A stretch of DNA of 64,000 bases from Methylosinus sp. C49. Lineage in GTDB: Bacteria > Pseudomonadota > Alphaproteobacteria > Rhizobiales > Beijerinckiaceae. A program made the position numbers and the translations under genes. Below the pieces are notes generated by a model that had not been told where the DNA came from, searched no databases, and saw only the letters and a program-made list of their open reading frames with translations. Location: the NCBI RefSeq assembly GCF_009936375.1, contig NZ_AP022332.1, positions 1 to 64,000 of the forward strand. Direction: 5' to 3'. Of this stretch, positions 7,820 through 15,336 are shown one piece after another. Position 1 is the stretch's first letter; each line of letters starts with the position of its first letter.

Positions 7820-8976
7820 CCGCGGAGCGCGAACATTTACGCATCGGCTTCATTCCGCTCGCGGACGCCGCCTCGCTCTTCGTCGCCGTGGACAAGGGTT
7901 TCGCCGCGCAGGAAGGGCTCGACGTCGAGCTCGTGCAAGAGGTCTCCTGGTCCAATGTGCGCGACAAGCTCAATATCGGCATGTTCGACGCCGCGCATCT
8001 TCTGGCGCCCGTCGCCGTCGCCTCCAGCCTCGGCGTCGGACATGTGAAGACGCCGATCGTCGCGCCCTATAATCTCGCCATGAATGGCAACGCCATCACC
8101 GTCTCTCCCACGCTGCACGCGGCGATGAATGCGCGCCTCGACGGCGATGCGCTCGATCCGCTGGCCACGGCGCGCGCGCTCGCCCGCGTCGTCGCCGATC
8201 GCAAGGCCGCGCAGGCGGAACCGCTGACCTTCGGCATGACCTTCCCCTTCTCGGGACACAATTACCAATTGCGCTATTGGATGGCCGCCGGCGGCGTCGA
8301 CCCGGATGAGGATGTTCGGCTCGTCGTGCTGCCGCCGCCCTATATGGTCGGCAGCCTGGCGCAGGGCCATGTCGACGGCTTTTGCGTCGGCGCGCCGTGG
8401 AATTCGGTCGCCGTCGATCTCGGCGTCGGACATATTCTGCATTTTTCGGTCGAGCTGTTCTCGCGCTGCGCGGAAAAATCGCTGGCCATGCGCGAGAGCT
8501 TCGCGCTCGAGCACCCGAATGTCGTCGCCGCTCTGCTGCGCGCTCTGCATCGCGCCGCGCGTTTCATCGGCGAAGCGGATCCGCATGAGATCGCAGCGCT
8601 GCTCGCCCGGCCAGATCGCGTCGGCGTCGGCGCCGATGTGATCTTGCGGACGCTGCAAGGCCGTCTCAAGATCGCGCCCGATGGCGCGACGCGCGAGAAT
8701 GCGCGCTATCTGCTGCTCGGCCAGGAAGGCGCCGAGCGGCCGGACCCCACTCAGGCCGCGTGGCTCTATGCGCAAATGGCGCGCTGGGGACAGGCGCCCG
8801 TCTCGACCGCACTTCTCGACGCGGCGAAAGCCGTGTTCCGCCCCGATCTCTTCGACGCTGCGCTGCCTGCGACGACGCGCTCCGGCGACGCCATCGGGGC
8901 CTTTTGCGGCCCGAAATTCGATGAGCGCGACCTCGACGCCTATCTCGCCGCCTTCCCCATTCGCCGCGCGCCATAG
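7816..8976 (+). CDS. nasS: Nitrate/nitrite sensor NasS (cytoplasmic NrtA-like)
   Basis: A 386-residue periplasmic-binding-protein-fold protein of the NrtA/NasS group. It starts directly with the first strand (LRIGFIPLADAASLFVAV) and has no signal peptide, so it should be cytoplasmic, as expected for NasS rather than for a transport component. Motifs shared with NrtA at 9316 include GFCVGAPWN and VVLPPPYMV. By family knowledge NasS binds nitrate or nitrite and then releases NasT. The ATGA overlap with nasT fits a 1:1 complex. Confidence 0.9.
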   Translation: MTAEREHLRIGFIPLADAASLFVAVDKGFAAQEGLDVELVQEVSWSNVRDKLNIGMFDAAHLLAPVAVASSLGVGHVKTPIVAPYNLAMNGNAITVSPTLHAAMNARLDGDALDPLATARALARVVADRKAAQAEPLTFGMTFPFSGHNYQLRYWMAAGGVDPDEDVRLVVLPPPYMVGSLAQGHVDGFCVGAPWNSVAVDLGVGHILHFSVELFSRCAEKSLAMRESFALEHPNVVAALLRALHRAARFIGEADPHEIAALLARPDRVGVGADVILRTLQGRLKIAPDGATRENARYLLLGQEGAERPDPTQAAWLYAQMARWGQAPVSTALLDAAKAVFRPDLFDAALPATTRSGDAIGAFCGPKFDERDLDAYLAAFPIRRAP

Positions 8977-8985
8977 CCTGTTTTT

Positions 8986-9024
8986 TATCGGTTCGGCGCC
9001 CGCCTATTGGGCAAGGCGCCGATA
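8986..9024 (+). repeat. Inverted repeat after nasS
   Basis: Two copies of the palindrome GGCGCC (8995-9000 and 9015-9020) lie within a larger TATC...GATA inverted arrangement. It starts about 10 nt after the nasS stop, right after a run of six T (8981-8986). It may end the nasTS transcript or be an upstream activator site for the sigma-54-like promoter about 75 nt further on. The sequence does not decide between these. A 13-bp palindrome AATTCATTGAATT also lies at 9059-9071. Confidence 0.5.
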
Positions 9025-9097
9025 CAGACGTCGCGCCTCGCCGGGACGGTTCCGCCGAAATTCATTGAATTACAAAGGATAGCGGGCGCGCAGCCTT

Positions 9098-9115
9098 TTG
9101 GCGCGCAGCTTGCAA
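9098..9115 (+). promoter_or_regulatory. Sigma-54 (RpoN) type promoter of the nitrate operon
   Basis: TTGGCGCGCAGCTTGCAA contains TGGC and TTGC elements with GG and GC separated by exactly 10 nt, the diagnostic -24/-12 spacing. The predicted start near 9125 places the ANTAR hairpins and the terminator immediately downstream in the leader. Sigma-54 control fits NtrC-dependent nitrogen regulation, though no clear NtrC site was recognised upstream. Confidence 0.75.
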
Positions 9116-9152
9116 CATTCTTCCCGACGATGCGCCTCGCGCATCTTTCCAT

Positions 9153-9186
9153 TTGTCCAACGACGGACGAACAGCAACGCCGCTGT
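9153..9186 (+). promoter_or_regulatory. Dual hexaloop ANTAR (NasT) binding element in the leader RNA
   Basis: Two hairpins sit back to back. P1 (9153-9170) has stem TTGTCC/GGACGA and hexaloop AACGAC at 9159-9164. P2 (9171-9186) has stem ACAGC/GCTGT and hexaloop AACGCC at 9176-9181. Both loops have A at position 1 and G at position 4, the hallmark of ANTAR target RNAs. The 3' part of P2 overlaps the 5' arm of the terminator at 9179-9234, so the structures are mutually exclusive: NasT holding P1-P2 would prevent termination. Confidence 0.85.
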
Positions 9187-9234
9187 CCCAGGGAGCTCGA
9201 GCGCCATGCGCTCTCCCGAGGGAAGCGGCTTTTT
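9179..9234 (+). terminator. Leader intrinsic terminator (attenuator)
   Basis: GCCGCT (9179-9184) pairs with AGCGGC (9224-9229). TCCC/GGGA, GGGAG/CTCCC and AGCGC/GCGCT extend the stem inside with small bulges, and a CAT loop closes it. Five T residues (9230-9234) follow the 3' arm. It lies about 80 nt before the nrtA start, where an attenuator is expected. Its 5' arm shares bases with ANTAR hairpin P2. Confidence 0.82.
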
Positions 9235-9315
9235 GCGTTTCGCGCCGTCGACAGAAGGACGGCGCCGACTCGCCCTGACCGATGCGCTCGCAGCGCGAAG
9301 AGGACGACGGTGACG

Positions 9316-10641
9316 ATGACAGACGAAACAAGCTCAGCGAAGACCAATGCGGCCATGACGCTCGATCGTCGCGCGCTGCTGCGCGGCGCGGCCGGCGCGG
9401 CGGCGAGCTTCGCCGCCATTCGCGCCGCCTTCCCCGCCGGCGCCTTCGCGCAAGGCGCGGGACCGGAAACAACGAAAGCGATCCTCGGCTATATCGCGCT
9501 GGTCGACGCCGCGCCGCTCATCATCGCAAAGGAAAAAGGCCTTTTCGCCAAGCATGGCATGCCGGATGTCGAGGTGACGAAGCAGGCCTCCTGGGGCGCG
9601 ACGCGCGACAATCTCGTGCTCGGCGGCGCCGCAAACGGCATAGACGGCGCGCATATTCTCACGCCCATGCCCTATCTCATCACAACCGGCAGAGTGACGC
9701 AGAACAATGCGCCGACGCCGATGTACATAGTCGCGCGGCTCAATCTCGACGCGCAGGGTATTTCCGTCGCCAATGAATATAAGGATCTGAAGATCACGAC
9801 CAACGCCTCGGCGCTGCGCGAGGCCTTCGCCAAGAAGAAAGCCGAAGGCAAGGAGGTGAAGGTCGCCATGACCTTCCCCGGCGGCACGCATGATTTGTGG
9901 CTGCGCTATTGGCTCGCCGCGGCCGGCATAGATCCCGACAAGGACGTCTCGACCATCGTCGTGCCGCCCCCGCAAATGGTGGCGAATATGAAGGTGGGCA
10001 ATATGGACGCCTTTTGCGTCGGCGAGCCATGGAACGAGCAGCTCGCCAATCAGAACATCGGCTACACTGCCTGCGCGACCGGCGAGATCTGGTCGAAGCA
10101 TCCCGAAAAAGCGCTCGGTCTGCGCGCCGATTGGGTCGACAAAAATCCGCGCGCCGCACGCGCGCTCACCGCCGCGGTGCTGGAAGCGCAGCAATGGTGC
10201 GACAAGATGGAGAACAAGGCCGAGCTCGCCGAAATCGTCGGCAAGCGCCAATGGTTCAACGTGCCCGTCGCCGATATCGTCGGACGCCTGAAAGGCGATC
10301 TCAATTACGGCAATGGCCGCATCGAGAAAGGCACGAAGCAGTTCATGAAATTCTGGCGCGACGCCGCTTCCTATCCCTTCAAGAGTCACGACGCCTGGTT
10401 CGTCACCGAGGACATTCGCTGGGGCAAGCTCGAGCCGACGACGAATATCAAAGCACTGGTCGACAAGGTGAATCGCGAAGACATTTGGCGCGAGGCGGCG
10501 AAGTCCATCAACGTCCCCGCCAAAGAAATTCCGACATCGACGTCGCGCGGAAAGGAGACCTTCTTCGACGGCAAGGTCTTCGATCCCGAAAACCCGCAGG
10601 CCTATCTGAAGAGCCTGTCCATCAAGCGCGCGCAAGTCTGA
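9316..10641 (+). CDS. nrtA: Nitrate ABC transporter substrate-binding protein NrtA
   Basis: A 441-residue nitrate/nitrite-binding protein of the NrtA/SsuA class. Residues 17-45 form a twin-arginine-type signal (LDRRALLRGAAGAAASF, then AFA-Q cleavage site), so it is exported folded. The mature part has GYIALVDAAPLIIAKEKG, GAHILTPMPYL and DAFCVGEPWNEQ as in NrtA. Start at 9316 is chosen over an in-frame GTG two codons earlier; AGAGGA lies about 12 nt upstream. It is the first gene after the attenuator. It is related to cytoplasmic NasS but differs by the signal peptide, so the sensor and the transporter component are both present. Confidence 0.92.
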   Translation: MTDETSSAKTNAAMTLDRRALLRGAAGAAASFAAIRAAFPAGAFAQGAGPETTKAILGYIALVDAAPLIIAKEKGLFAKHGMPDVEVTKQASWGATRDNLVLGGAANGIDGAHILTPMPYLITTGRVTQNNAPTPMYIVARLNLDAQGISVANEYKDLKITTNASALREAFAKKKAEGKEVKVAMTFPGGTHDLWLRYWLAAAGIDPDKDVSTIVVPPPQMVANMKVGNMDAFCVGEPWNEQLANQNIGYTACATGEIWSKHPEKALGLRADWVDKNPRAARALTAAVLEAQQWCDKMENKAELAEIVGKRQWFNVPVADIVGRLKGDLNYGNGRIEKGTKQFMKFWRDAASYPFKSHDAWFVTEDIRWGKLEPTTNIKALVDKVNREDIWREAAKSINVPAKEIPTSTSRGKETFFDGKVFDPENPQAYLKSLSIKRAQV

Positions 10642-10655
10642 TCGAAGAGGCCGAA

Positions 10656-11552
10656 ATGACGATGCAACTCACCAAGGACGATCTCGTCGACGCGAGGCAA
10701 GCCGACGATCGCTCGATCGACGAGCTCTATGCGCGCCGGCGCGTTCCGCTGGTCGAAAAATACGGCGCGAATATTCGCGCCTTCTTCGCAGCGGTCCTGC
10801 CGCCGATCATCGTGCTCGCAATATTGCTAGGCGTCTGGCAGCTTCTCTGCATCAAGCCGACCTCCGCCCTGCCATCGCCCTCGCGCATATGGAGCGAGGC
10901 CAATGATCTCATCCTGTACCCGTTCTTCGTCGCCGGACCGCAGGATATCGGCCTCGGCTGGCGCGTGCTCACATCGCTGCAGCGCGTCGCCGTCGGCTTC
11001 GGACTCGCGAGCGTCGCCGGCGTGCTGCTCGGCGTCATCGTCGGGCAATCACGCTGGGCGATGCGCGGTCTCGATCCGCTGTTCCAAGTGCTGCGCACCG
11101 TGCCGCCGCTCGCCTGGTTGCCGATCTCGCTCGCGGCCTTTCGCGACAGCCATCCTTCAGCGATCTTCGTGATCTTCATCACCTCCATCTGGCCGATTAT
11201 CATCAACACGGCCGTCGGCGTGCGCAATATTCCGCAGGATTATCGCAATGTCGCCGCCGTGCTGCGGCTCAATCACATCGAGTTCTTCTGGAAGATCATG
11301 ATTCCCTCGGCCGCGCCGTATATTTTTACCGGCCTGCGCATCGGCGTCGGCCTCTCCTGGCTCGCCATTGTCGCGGCGGAAATGCTGACCGGCGGCGTCG
11401 GCATCGGCTTCTTCATCTGGGACGCCTGGAACTCCTCGCGCCTGTCCGACATCTTCGTCGCCCTCGCCTATATCGGCGTCACCGGCTTCGTGCTCGATCG
11501 CATCGTCGCCGCGATCGGCGCATTCGCCACACGCGGCGCGCAAGCCTCCTGA
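10656..11552 (+). CDS. nrtB: Nitrate ABC transporter permease NrtB
   Basis: A 298-residue inner-membrane permease of the binding-protein-dependent family. After a hydrophilic 45-residue N-terminus come about six membrane helices, beginning VLPPIIVLAILLGVWQLLCI. The permease EAA-type loop appears around VLRLNHIEFFWKIMIPSAAP. ATG at 10656 follows the nrtA stop by 14 nt with GAAGAGG upstream. It works with NrtA and the ATPase at 11564 to import nitrate. Confidence 0.93.
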   Translation: MTMQLTKDDLVDARQADDRSIDELYARRRVPLVEKYGANIRAFFAAVLPPIIVLAILLGVWQLLCIKPTSALPSPSRIWSEANDLILYPFFVAGPQDIGLGWRVLTSLQRVAVGFGLASVAGVLLGVIVGQSRWAMRGLDPLFQVLRTVPPLAWLPISLAAFRDSHPSAIFVIFITSIWPIIINTAVGVRNIPQDYRNVAAVLRLNHIEFFWKIMIPSAAPYIFTGLRIGVGLSWLAIVAAEMLTGGVGIGFFIWDAWNSSRLSDIFVALAYIGVTGFVLDRIVAAIGAFATRGAQAS

Positions 11553-11563
11553 AAGGATTCGCC

Positions 11564-12355
11564 ATGAGCTATCTTCGCATCGATCATGTCGACAAAATTT
11601 TCGCGAGCGGCGCGCGCGCGACGAAAGTGCTCGAAGCCGTCGATCTTTCCGTCGAGAAGGGACAATTCGTCACCATCATCGGCCATTCCGGCTGCGGCAA
11701 ATCCACTCTGCTCAATATCGTCGCCGGGCTGGTGAGCGCGAGCGCCGGCGGCGTCGTGCTGGAAAATCGTCAGGTCGACACCCCCGGGCCGGATCGCGCC
11801 GTCGTCTTCCAGAATCATTCGCTGCTGCCCTGGCTCACCGTCTACGACAATGTGCGCCTCGCGGTGGACAAGGTGTTCTCCCGCAAAAAGAGTCGCGCCG
11901 AGCGCCATGATTGGACAATGCGCAATCTCGAGCTCGTGCAGATGACCCATGCAAAGGACAAGCGTCCGAGCGAAATTTCCGGCGGCATGAAGCAGCGCGT
12001 CGGCATCGCCCGCGCGCTCGCCATGGAGCCGAAGGTTCTGCTGCTCGACGAGCCCTTCGGCGCGCTCGACGCGCTCACCCGCGCGCATCTTCAAGACCAG
12101 GTGATGGAGTTGCACCGCACACTCGGCAATACGGTGATGATGATCACGCATGATGTGGACGAAGCCGTGCTGCTCTCCGACCGCATCGTGATGATGACCA
12201 ATGGTCCCTGCGCCACGATCGGCGAGACGCTGGACGTCGCTCTGCCGCGCCCGCGCGATCGCGTCGCTCTTTCCACCGATCCTCTCTATCTCGAATGCCG
12301 GCGCCGCGTGCTGCAATTCCTCTATGAGCGTCATCACTATGTCGAAGCGGCGTGA
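11564..12355 (+). CDS. nrtD: Nitrate ABC transporter ATP-binding protein (NrtD-like)
   Basis: A 263-residue ABC ATPase. Walker A is GHSGCGKSTLL, the signature is ISGGMKQRVGIARAL, Walker B is VLLLDEPFGALDAL, and a switch His follows in ITHDVDEAVLLSDRI. It has no C-terminal NrtA-like sensing domain, so it corresponds to NrtD/SsuB length rather than NrtC. It starts 11 nt after nrtB with AAAGGA upstream. It energises nitrate uptake. Confidence 0.92.
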   Translation: MSYLRIDHVDKIFASGARATKVLEAVDLSVEKGQFVTIIGHSGCGKSTLLNIVAGLVSASAGGVVLENRQVDTPGPDRAVVFQNHSLLPWLTVYDNVRLAVDKVFSRKKSRAERHDWTMRNLELVQMTHAKDKRPSEISGGMKQRVGIARALAMEPKVLLLDEPFGALDALTRAHLQDQVMELHRTLGNTVMMITHDVDEAVLLSDRIVMMTNGPCATIGETLDVALPRPRDRVALSTDPLYLECRRRVLQFLYERHHYVEAA

Positions 12356-12367
12356 GGCGGACGAAAA

Positions 12368-13582
12368 ATGAGCGAGCCTCTCGTCATCATCGGCAATGGC
12401 ATGGCCGCCGCGCGTCTCGTCGACGAATTGTCGAAGCGCGCGCTCGGCCGCTACGCCATCGCCGTCATCGGCGAGGAACCGCGCCTCGCCTATAATCGCG
12501 TGCAGCTCTCTTCCGTGCTCGCGGGCGACGCGGACATGGCCGAGATCGAGCTGAGGCCCGCGAGCTGGTGGCGCGACCGCGGCGTCACTCTTCTCTACGG
12601 CGCCAAGGCGCGCGCCATAGACGTCGCGACAAAGCGCGTGTCGCTGGAGAATGGCGAGAACATCGGCTTTTCCAAGCTCGTGCTCGCGACCGGCTCCCGC
12701 GCGCTGCGTCTGCCGCTGCCCGGCGCGCAGCTGCAAGGCGTTCACGTGTTCCGCGACGGCGCCGATGTCGACGCACTGAAGCGCCTCGCGGCGCAGCGCG
12801 AGAAAATCGTCGTTATCGGCGGCGGCCTGCTCGGTCTCGAAGCCGCCTATGGCCTCGCCAAAAGCGGCGCCGAGGTCTCACTCGCGCATGTCACCGATCG
12901 GCTGATGGAGCGCCAGCTGGACAAGGATGCAGCCGAGCTGCTGAAGCTGCTCATCGAGAGCAAAGGAATTGAAATTCTGCTGGAAGCGCGCACGACACGC
13001 ATCCTCGGCGATGACCGCGTCAACGCGATAGAGCTCGCCGATGGTCGGCGGCTCACGGCCGATGGCGTCGTCTTCGCCGCGGGAATTGCGCCCAATATGG
13101 AGCTGGCGCGCGACGCGGGCGTGAGCACGCAAAGAGGAATCGTCATCGACGATCATATGGAAACCAATATCGCCGATATTTTTGCGATCGGCGAATGCGC
13201 GCAGCACAGAGGCGTCTGCTATGGCCTCGTCGAGCCCGCCTATGAGCAGGCGCGCGTCCTCGCCGCGAGGCTCTGCGGCGAAAGCGACATTTACGAGGGA
13301 AGCATCGTCTCCACCAATCTGAAAGTCTCCGGCGTCAGCGTCTTTTCCGCTGGCGATTTTATGGGAAACGATGGCGCCGAGACAATCTCCTGGCGTGACT
13401 TCGGGCTCGGCCTCTACAAAAAGCTGGTCGTCGAGGACGGCCGTCTCACCGGCGCCGTGCTCGTCGGCGACACCAGCGCCGCGCTCTGGTGCCTCGAGCT
13501 CATTCGCTCGCGCGCCGACGTGACGCAATGGCGCGATGCGCTGATCTTCGGTCGCGAGCTCTGCGAAAGAAAGGCGGCATGA
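12368..13582 (+). CDS. NirB/NasB-like FAD-dependent oxidoreductase
   Basis: A 404-residue pyridine-nucleotide-disulfide-oxidoreductase-fold protein equal to the N-terminal half of NirB. It has the FAD site VIIGNGMAAARLVDEL, the NAD(P)H site IVVIGGGLLGLEAAYGLA, and the second FAD contact DIFAIGECAQHRG. It lacks the BFD-like [2Fe-2S] and siroheme domains of full NirB. In the operon it most likely transfers electrons from NAD(P)H to NasA, which carries the missing [2Fe-2S] domain at its own C-terminus, or to the nitrite reductase. The stop overlaps the next start (ATGA). Confidence 0.85.
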   Translation: MSEPLVIIGNGMAAARLVDELSKRALGRYAIAVIGEEPRLAYNRVQLSSVLAGDADMAEIELRPASWWRDRGVTLLYGAKARAIDVATKRVSLENGENIGFSKLVLATGSRALRLPLPGAQLQGVHVFRDGADVDALKRLAAQREKIVVIGGGLLGLEAAYGLAKSGAEVSLAHVTDRLMERQLDKDAAELLKLLIESKGIEILLEARTTRILGDDRVNAIELADGRRLTADGVVFAAGIAPNMELARDAGVSTQRGIVIDDHMETNIADIFAIGECAQHRGVCYGLVEPAYEQARVLAARLCGESDIYEGSIVSTNLKVSGVSVFSAGDFMGNDGAETISWRDFGLGLYKKLVVEDGRLTGAVLVGDTSAALWCLELIRSRADVTQWRDALIFGRELCERKAA

Positions 13583-15336
13583 CCATGGCCGGCGATTTCA
13601 CTGCCGAGCAGAAGCGCTATCTCGAAGGCTTCGCCTCCGGCTTTCAGGCCTCGCGCGCGCGACGCGCCACGCCGATCAAGGAAACGCCGATCGGCCCCGA
13701 CGCCATTCATTTCGCGGCGCAGGATCGCGCAATCGCCAATGGCGGCGCGCTCAATGAGCAAGAGAAGATCAAGCGCGAAGAACATCCATTTGACGCCTAT
13801 GCGCGCCTCGTCGCGCAGGCGAGCCGGAACGAGCCGCCCAAGCCCGCCGATAATTTCCGCTGGCGCTATCATGGGCTGTTCTATGTCGCGCCGACGCAGA
13901 CCTCCTATATGTGTCGTCTGCGGATTCCCAATGGAACGCTCACCCATTGGCAGCTCGCCGGTCTCGCCGATCTCGCCGATCGTCACGGCGGCGGCTATTT
14001 GCATGTGACGACGCGCGCCAATCTGCAAATTCGCGAGATCGAGCCCAAGAGCGCCGTCGCGATGATCGAAGGCGTGCAGAGCCTCGGCCTGTGGACGCGC
14101 GGTTCCGGCGCAGACAATATTCGCAACATCACCGGAACGCCGACCGCCGGCATCGATCCGCAGGAGCTCATCGACACGCGGCCCTTGGCGCGCGCGCTGC
14201 ATTTTCACATTCTCAACGACCGCTCGCTCTCCGGCCTGCCGCGCAAATTCAACATCGCTTTCGATGGCGGCGGCCGCATCGCCGTTCTCGAGGATACCAA
14301 TGACGTCGCCTTTCAGGCGATCGAGCTTCGCGACGGGCATGAGCTCGGGACGGGCGTCTATTTCCGTCTCGCGCTCGGCGGAATCACCGGCCATAAGGAT
14401 CTCGCGCGCGACACTGGCGTGATCGTTCCGCCGGACGAAGCCGTCGAGATCGCCGACGCCATATTGCGCGTCTTCATCGAGACAGGCGACCGCACGAATC
14501 GCGCGCGGGCGCGACTGAAATATGTTCTCGATCAATTGGGCTTCGATCGATTTCTGACGCTGGTCGAGGAAAAGCTCGGCCGTCCGCTGCTACGCGCGCC
14601 GCAAGAAGCGATTGCGCAACGGCCCGGCTTCGACAGGCTCGCGCATATCGGCGCGCATGCGCAGAAAGAGGCGCAGAAGAGCTGGATCGGCGTCGCATTG
14701 AAGCTCGGTCTCCTGACGAGCGACGAGGCGCGCGGTCTCACGACGATCGCGCGCGAGCTCGGAGATGGCGACATAAGGCTCACCGTCTGGCAAAACCTGC
14801 TCATTTCTGGAGTTGCCGATGCGCAGATCGGAGAGGCGCTCGCGCGGATCGAAGCGCTCGGCCTTGCGACGAAGGCGTCGCCGATCCGCGCGGGCCTCGT
14901 CGCCTGCACCGGCAATGTCGGCTGCCGTTTCGCCGCCGCCGACACCAAAAGGCATGCGGACGAGATCGCGACCTATTGCGAAGAGAGAATCGAGATCGAC
15001 ACGCCGATCAACATACATTTGACTGGCTGCCGTCATTCCTGCGCTCAGCATTATATCGGCGACATCGGCCTCGTCGGCGCGCGCGTTCCGATCAATGCGG
15101 AAGGCGATACGGTCGAAGGCTACAATTTGATTGTCGGCGGCGGCTTCGGCGCGGAGGGCGCGATCGGCCGCGAGCTGCTCGAGAATGTCGCGGCGACAGA
15201 TGCGCCACGCAAGATCGAGAGCCTGCTGCGCGCCTATCTCGCGCATCGCGCCACGCGCGAAGAGAGCTTCGTCGCCTTCACGCGACGCCATGACATGGAG
15301 GCTTTACGGCGCTTGATCGCGGAGACGGATCAATGA
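13579..15336 (+). CDS. nirA: Siroheme nitrite reductase, NirA type
   Basis: A 585-residue nitrite/sulfite reductase-fold enzyme reducing nitrite to ammonium with six electrons. It has two ferrodoxin-like half-domains (GTLTHWQLAGLADLADRHGG; LRDGHELGTGVYFRL region) and the siroheme/[4Fe-4S] ligands CTGNVGC (Cx5C) and GCRHSC (Cx3C) near residues 440-490. The N-terminus TAEQKRYLEGFASGFQ precedes the catalytic core and resembles the start of the next protein. ATG at 13579 overlaps the previous stop; an ATG two codons later is also possible. The electron donor could be ferredoxin or the flavoprotein encoded next. Confidence 0.92.
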   Translation: MTMAGDFTAEQKRYLEGFASGFQASRARRATPIKETPIGPDAIHFAAQDRAIANGGALNEQEKIKREEHPFDAYARLVAQASRNEPPKPADNFRWRYHGLFYVAPTQTSYMCRLRIPNGTLTHWQLAGLADLADRHGGGYLHVTTRANLQIREIEPKSAVAMIEGVQSLGLWTRGSGADNIRNITGTPTAGIDPQELIDTRPLARALHFHILNDRSLSGLPRKFNIAFDGGGRIAVLEDTNDVAFQAIELRDGHELGTGVYFRLALGGITGHKDLARDTGVIVPPDEAVEIADAILRVFIETGDRTNRARARLKYVLDQLGFDRFLTLVEEKLGRPLLRAPQEAIAQRPGFDRLAHIGAHAQKEAQKSWIGVALKLGLLTSDEARGLTTIARELGDGDIRLTVWQNLLISGVADAQIGEALARIEALGLATKASPIRAGLVACTGNVGCRFAAADTKRHADEIATYCEERIEIDTPINIHLTGCRHSCAQHYIGDIGLVGARVPINAEGDTVEGYNLIVGGGFGAEGAIGRELLENVAATDAPRKIESLLRAYLAHRATREESFVAFTRRHDMEALRRLIAETDQ

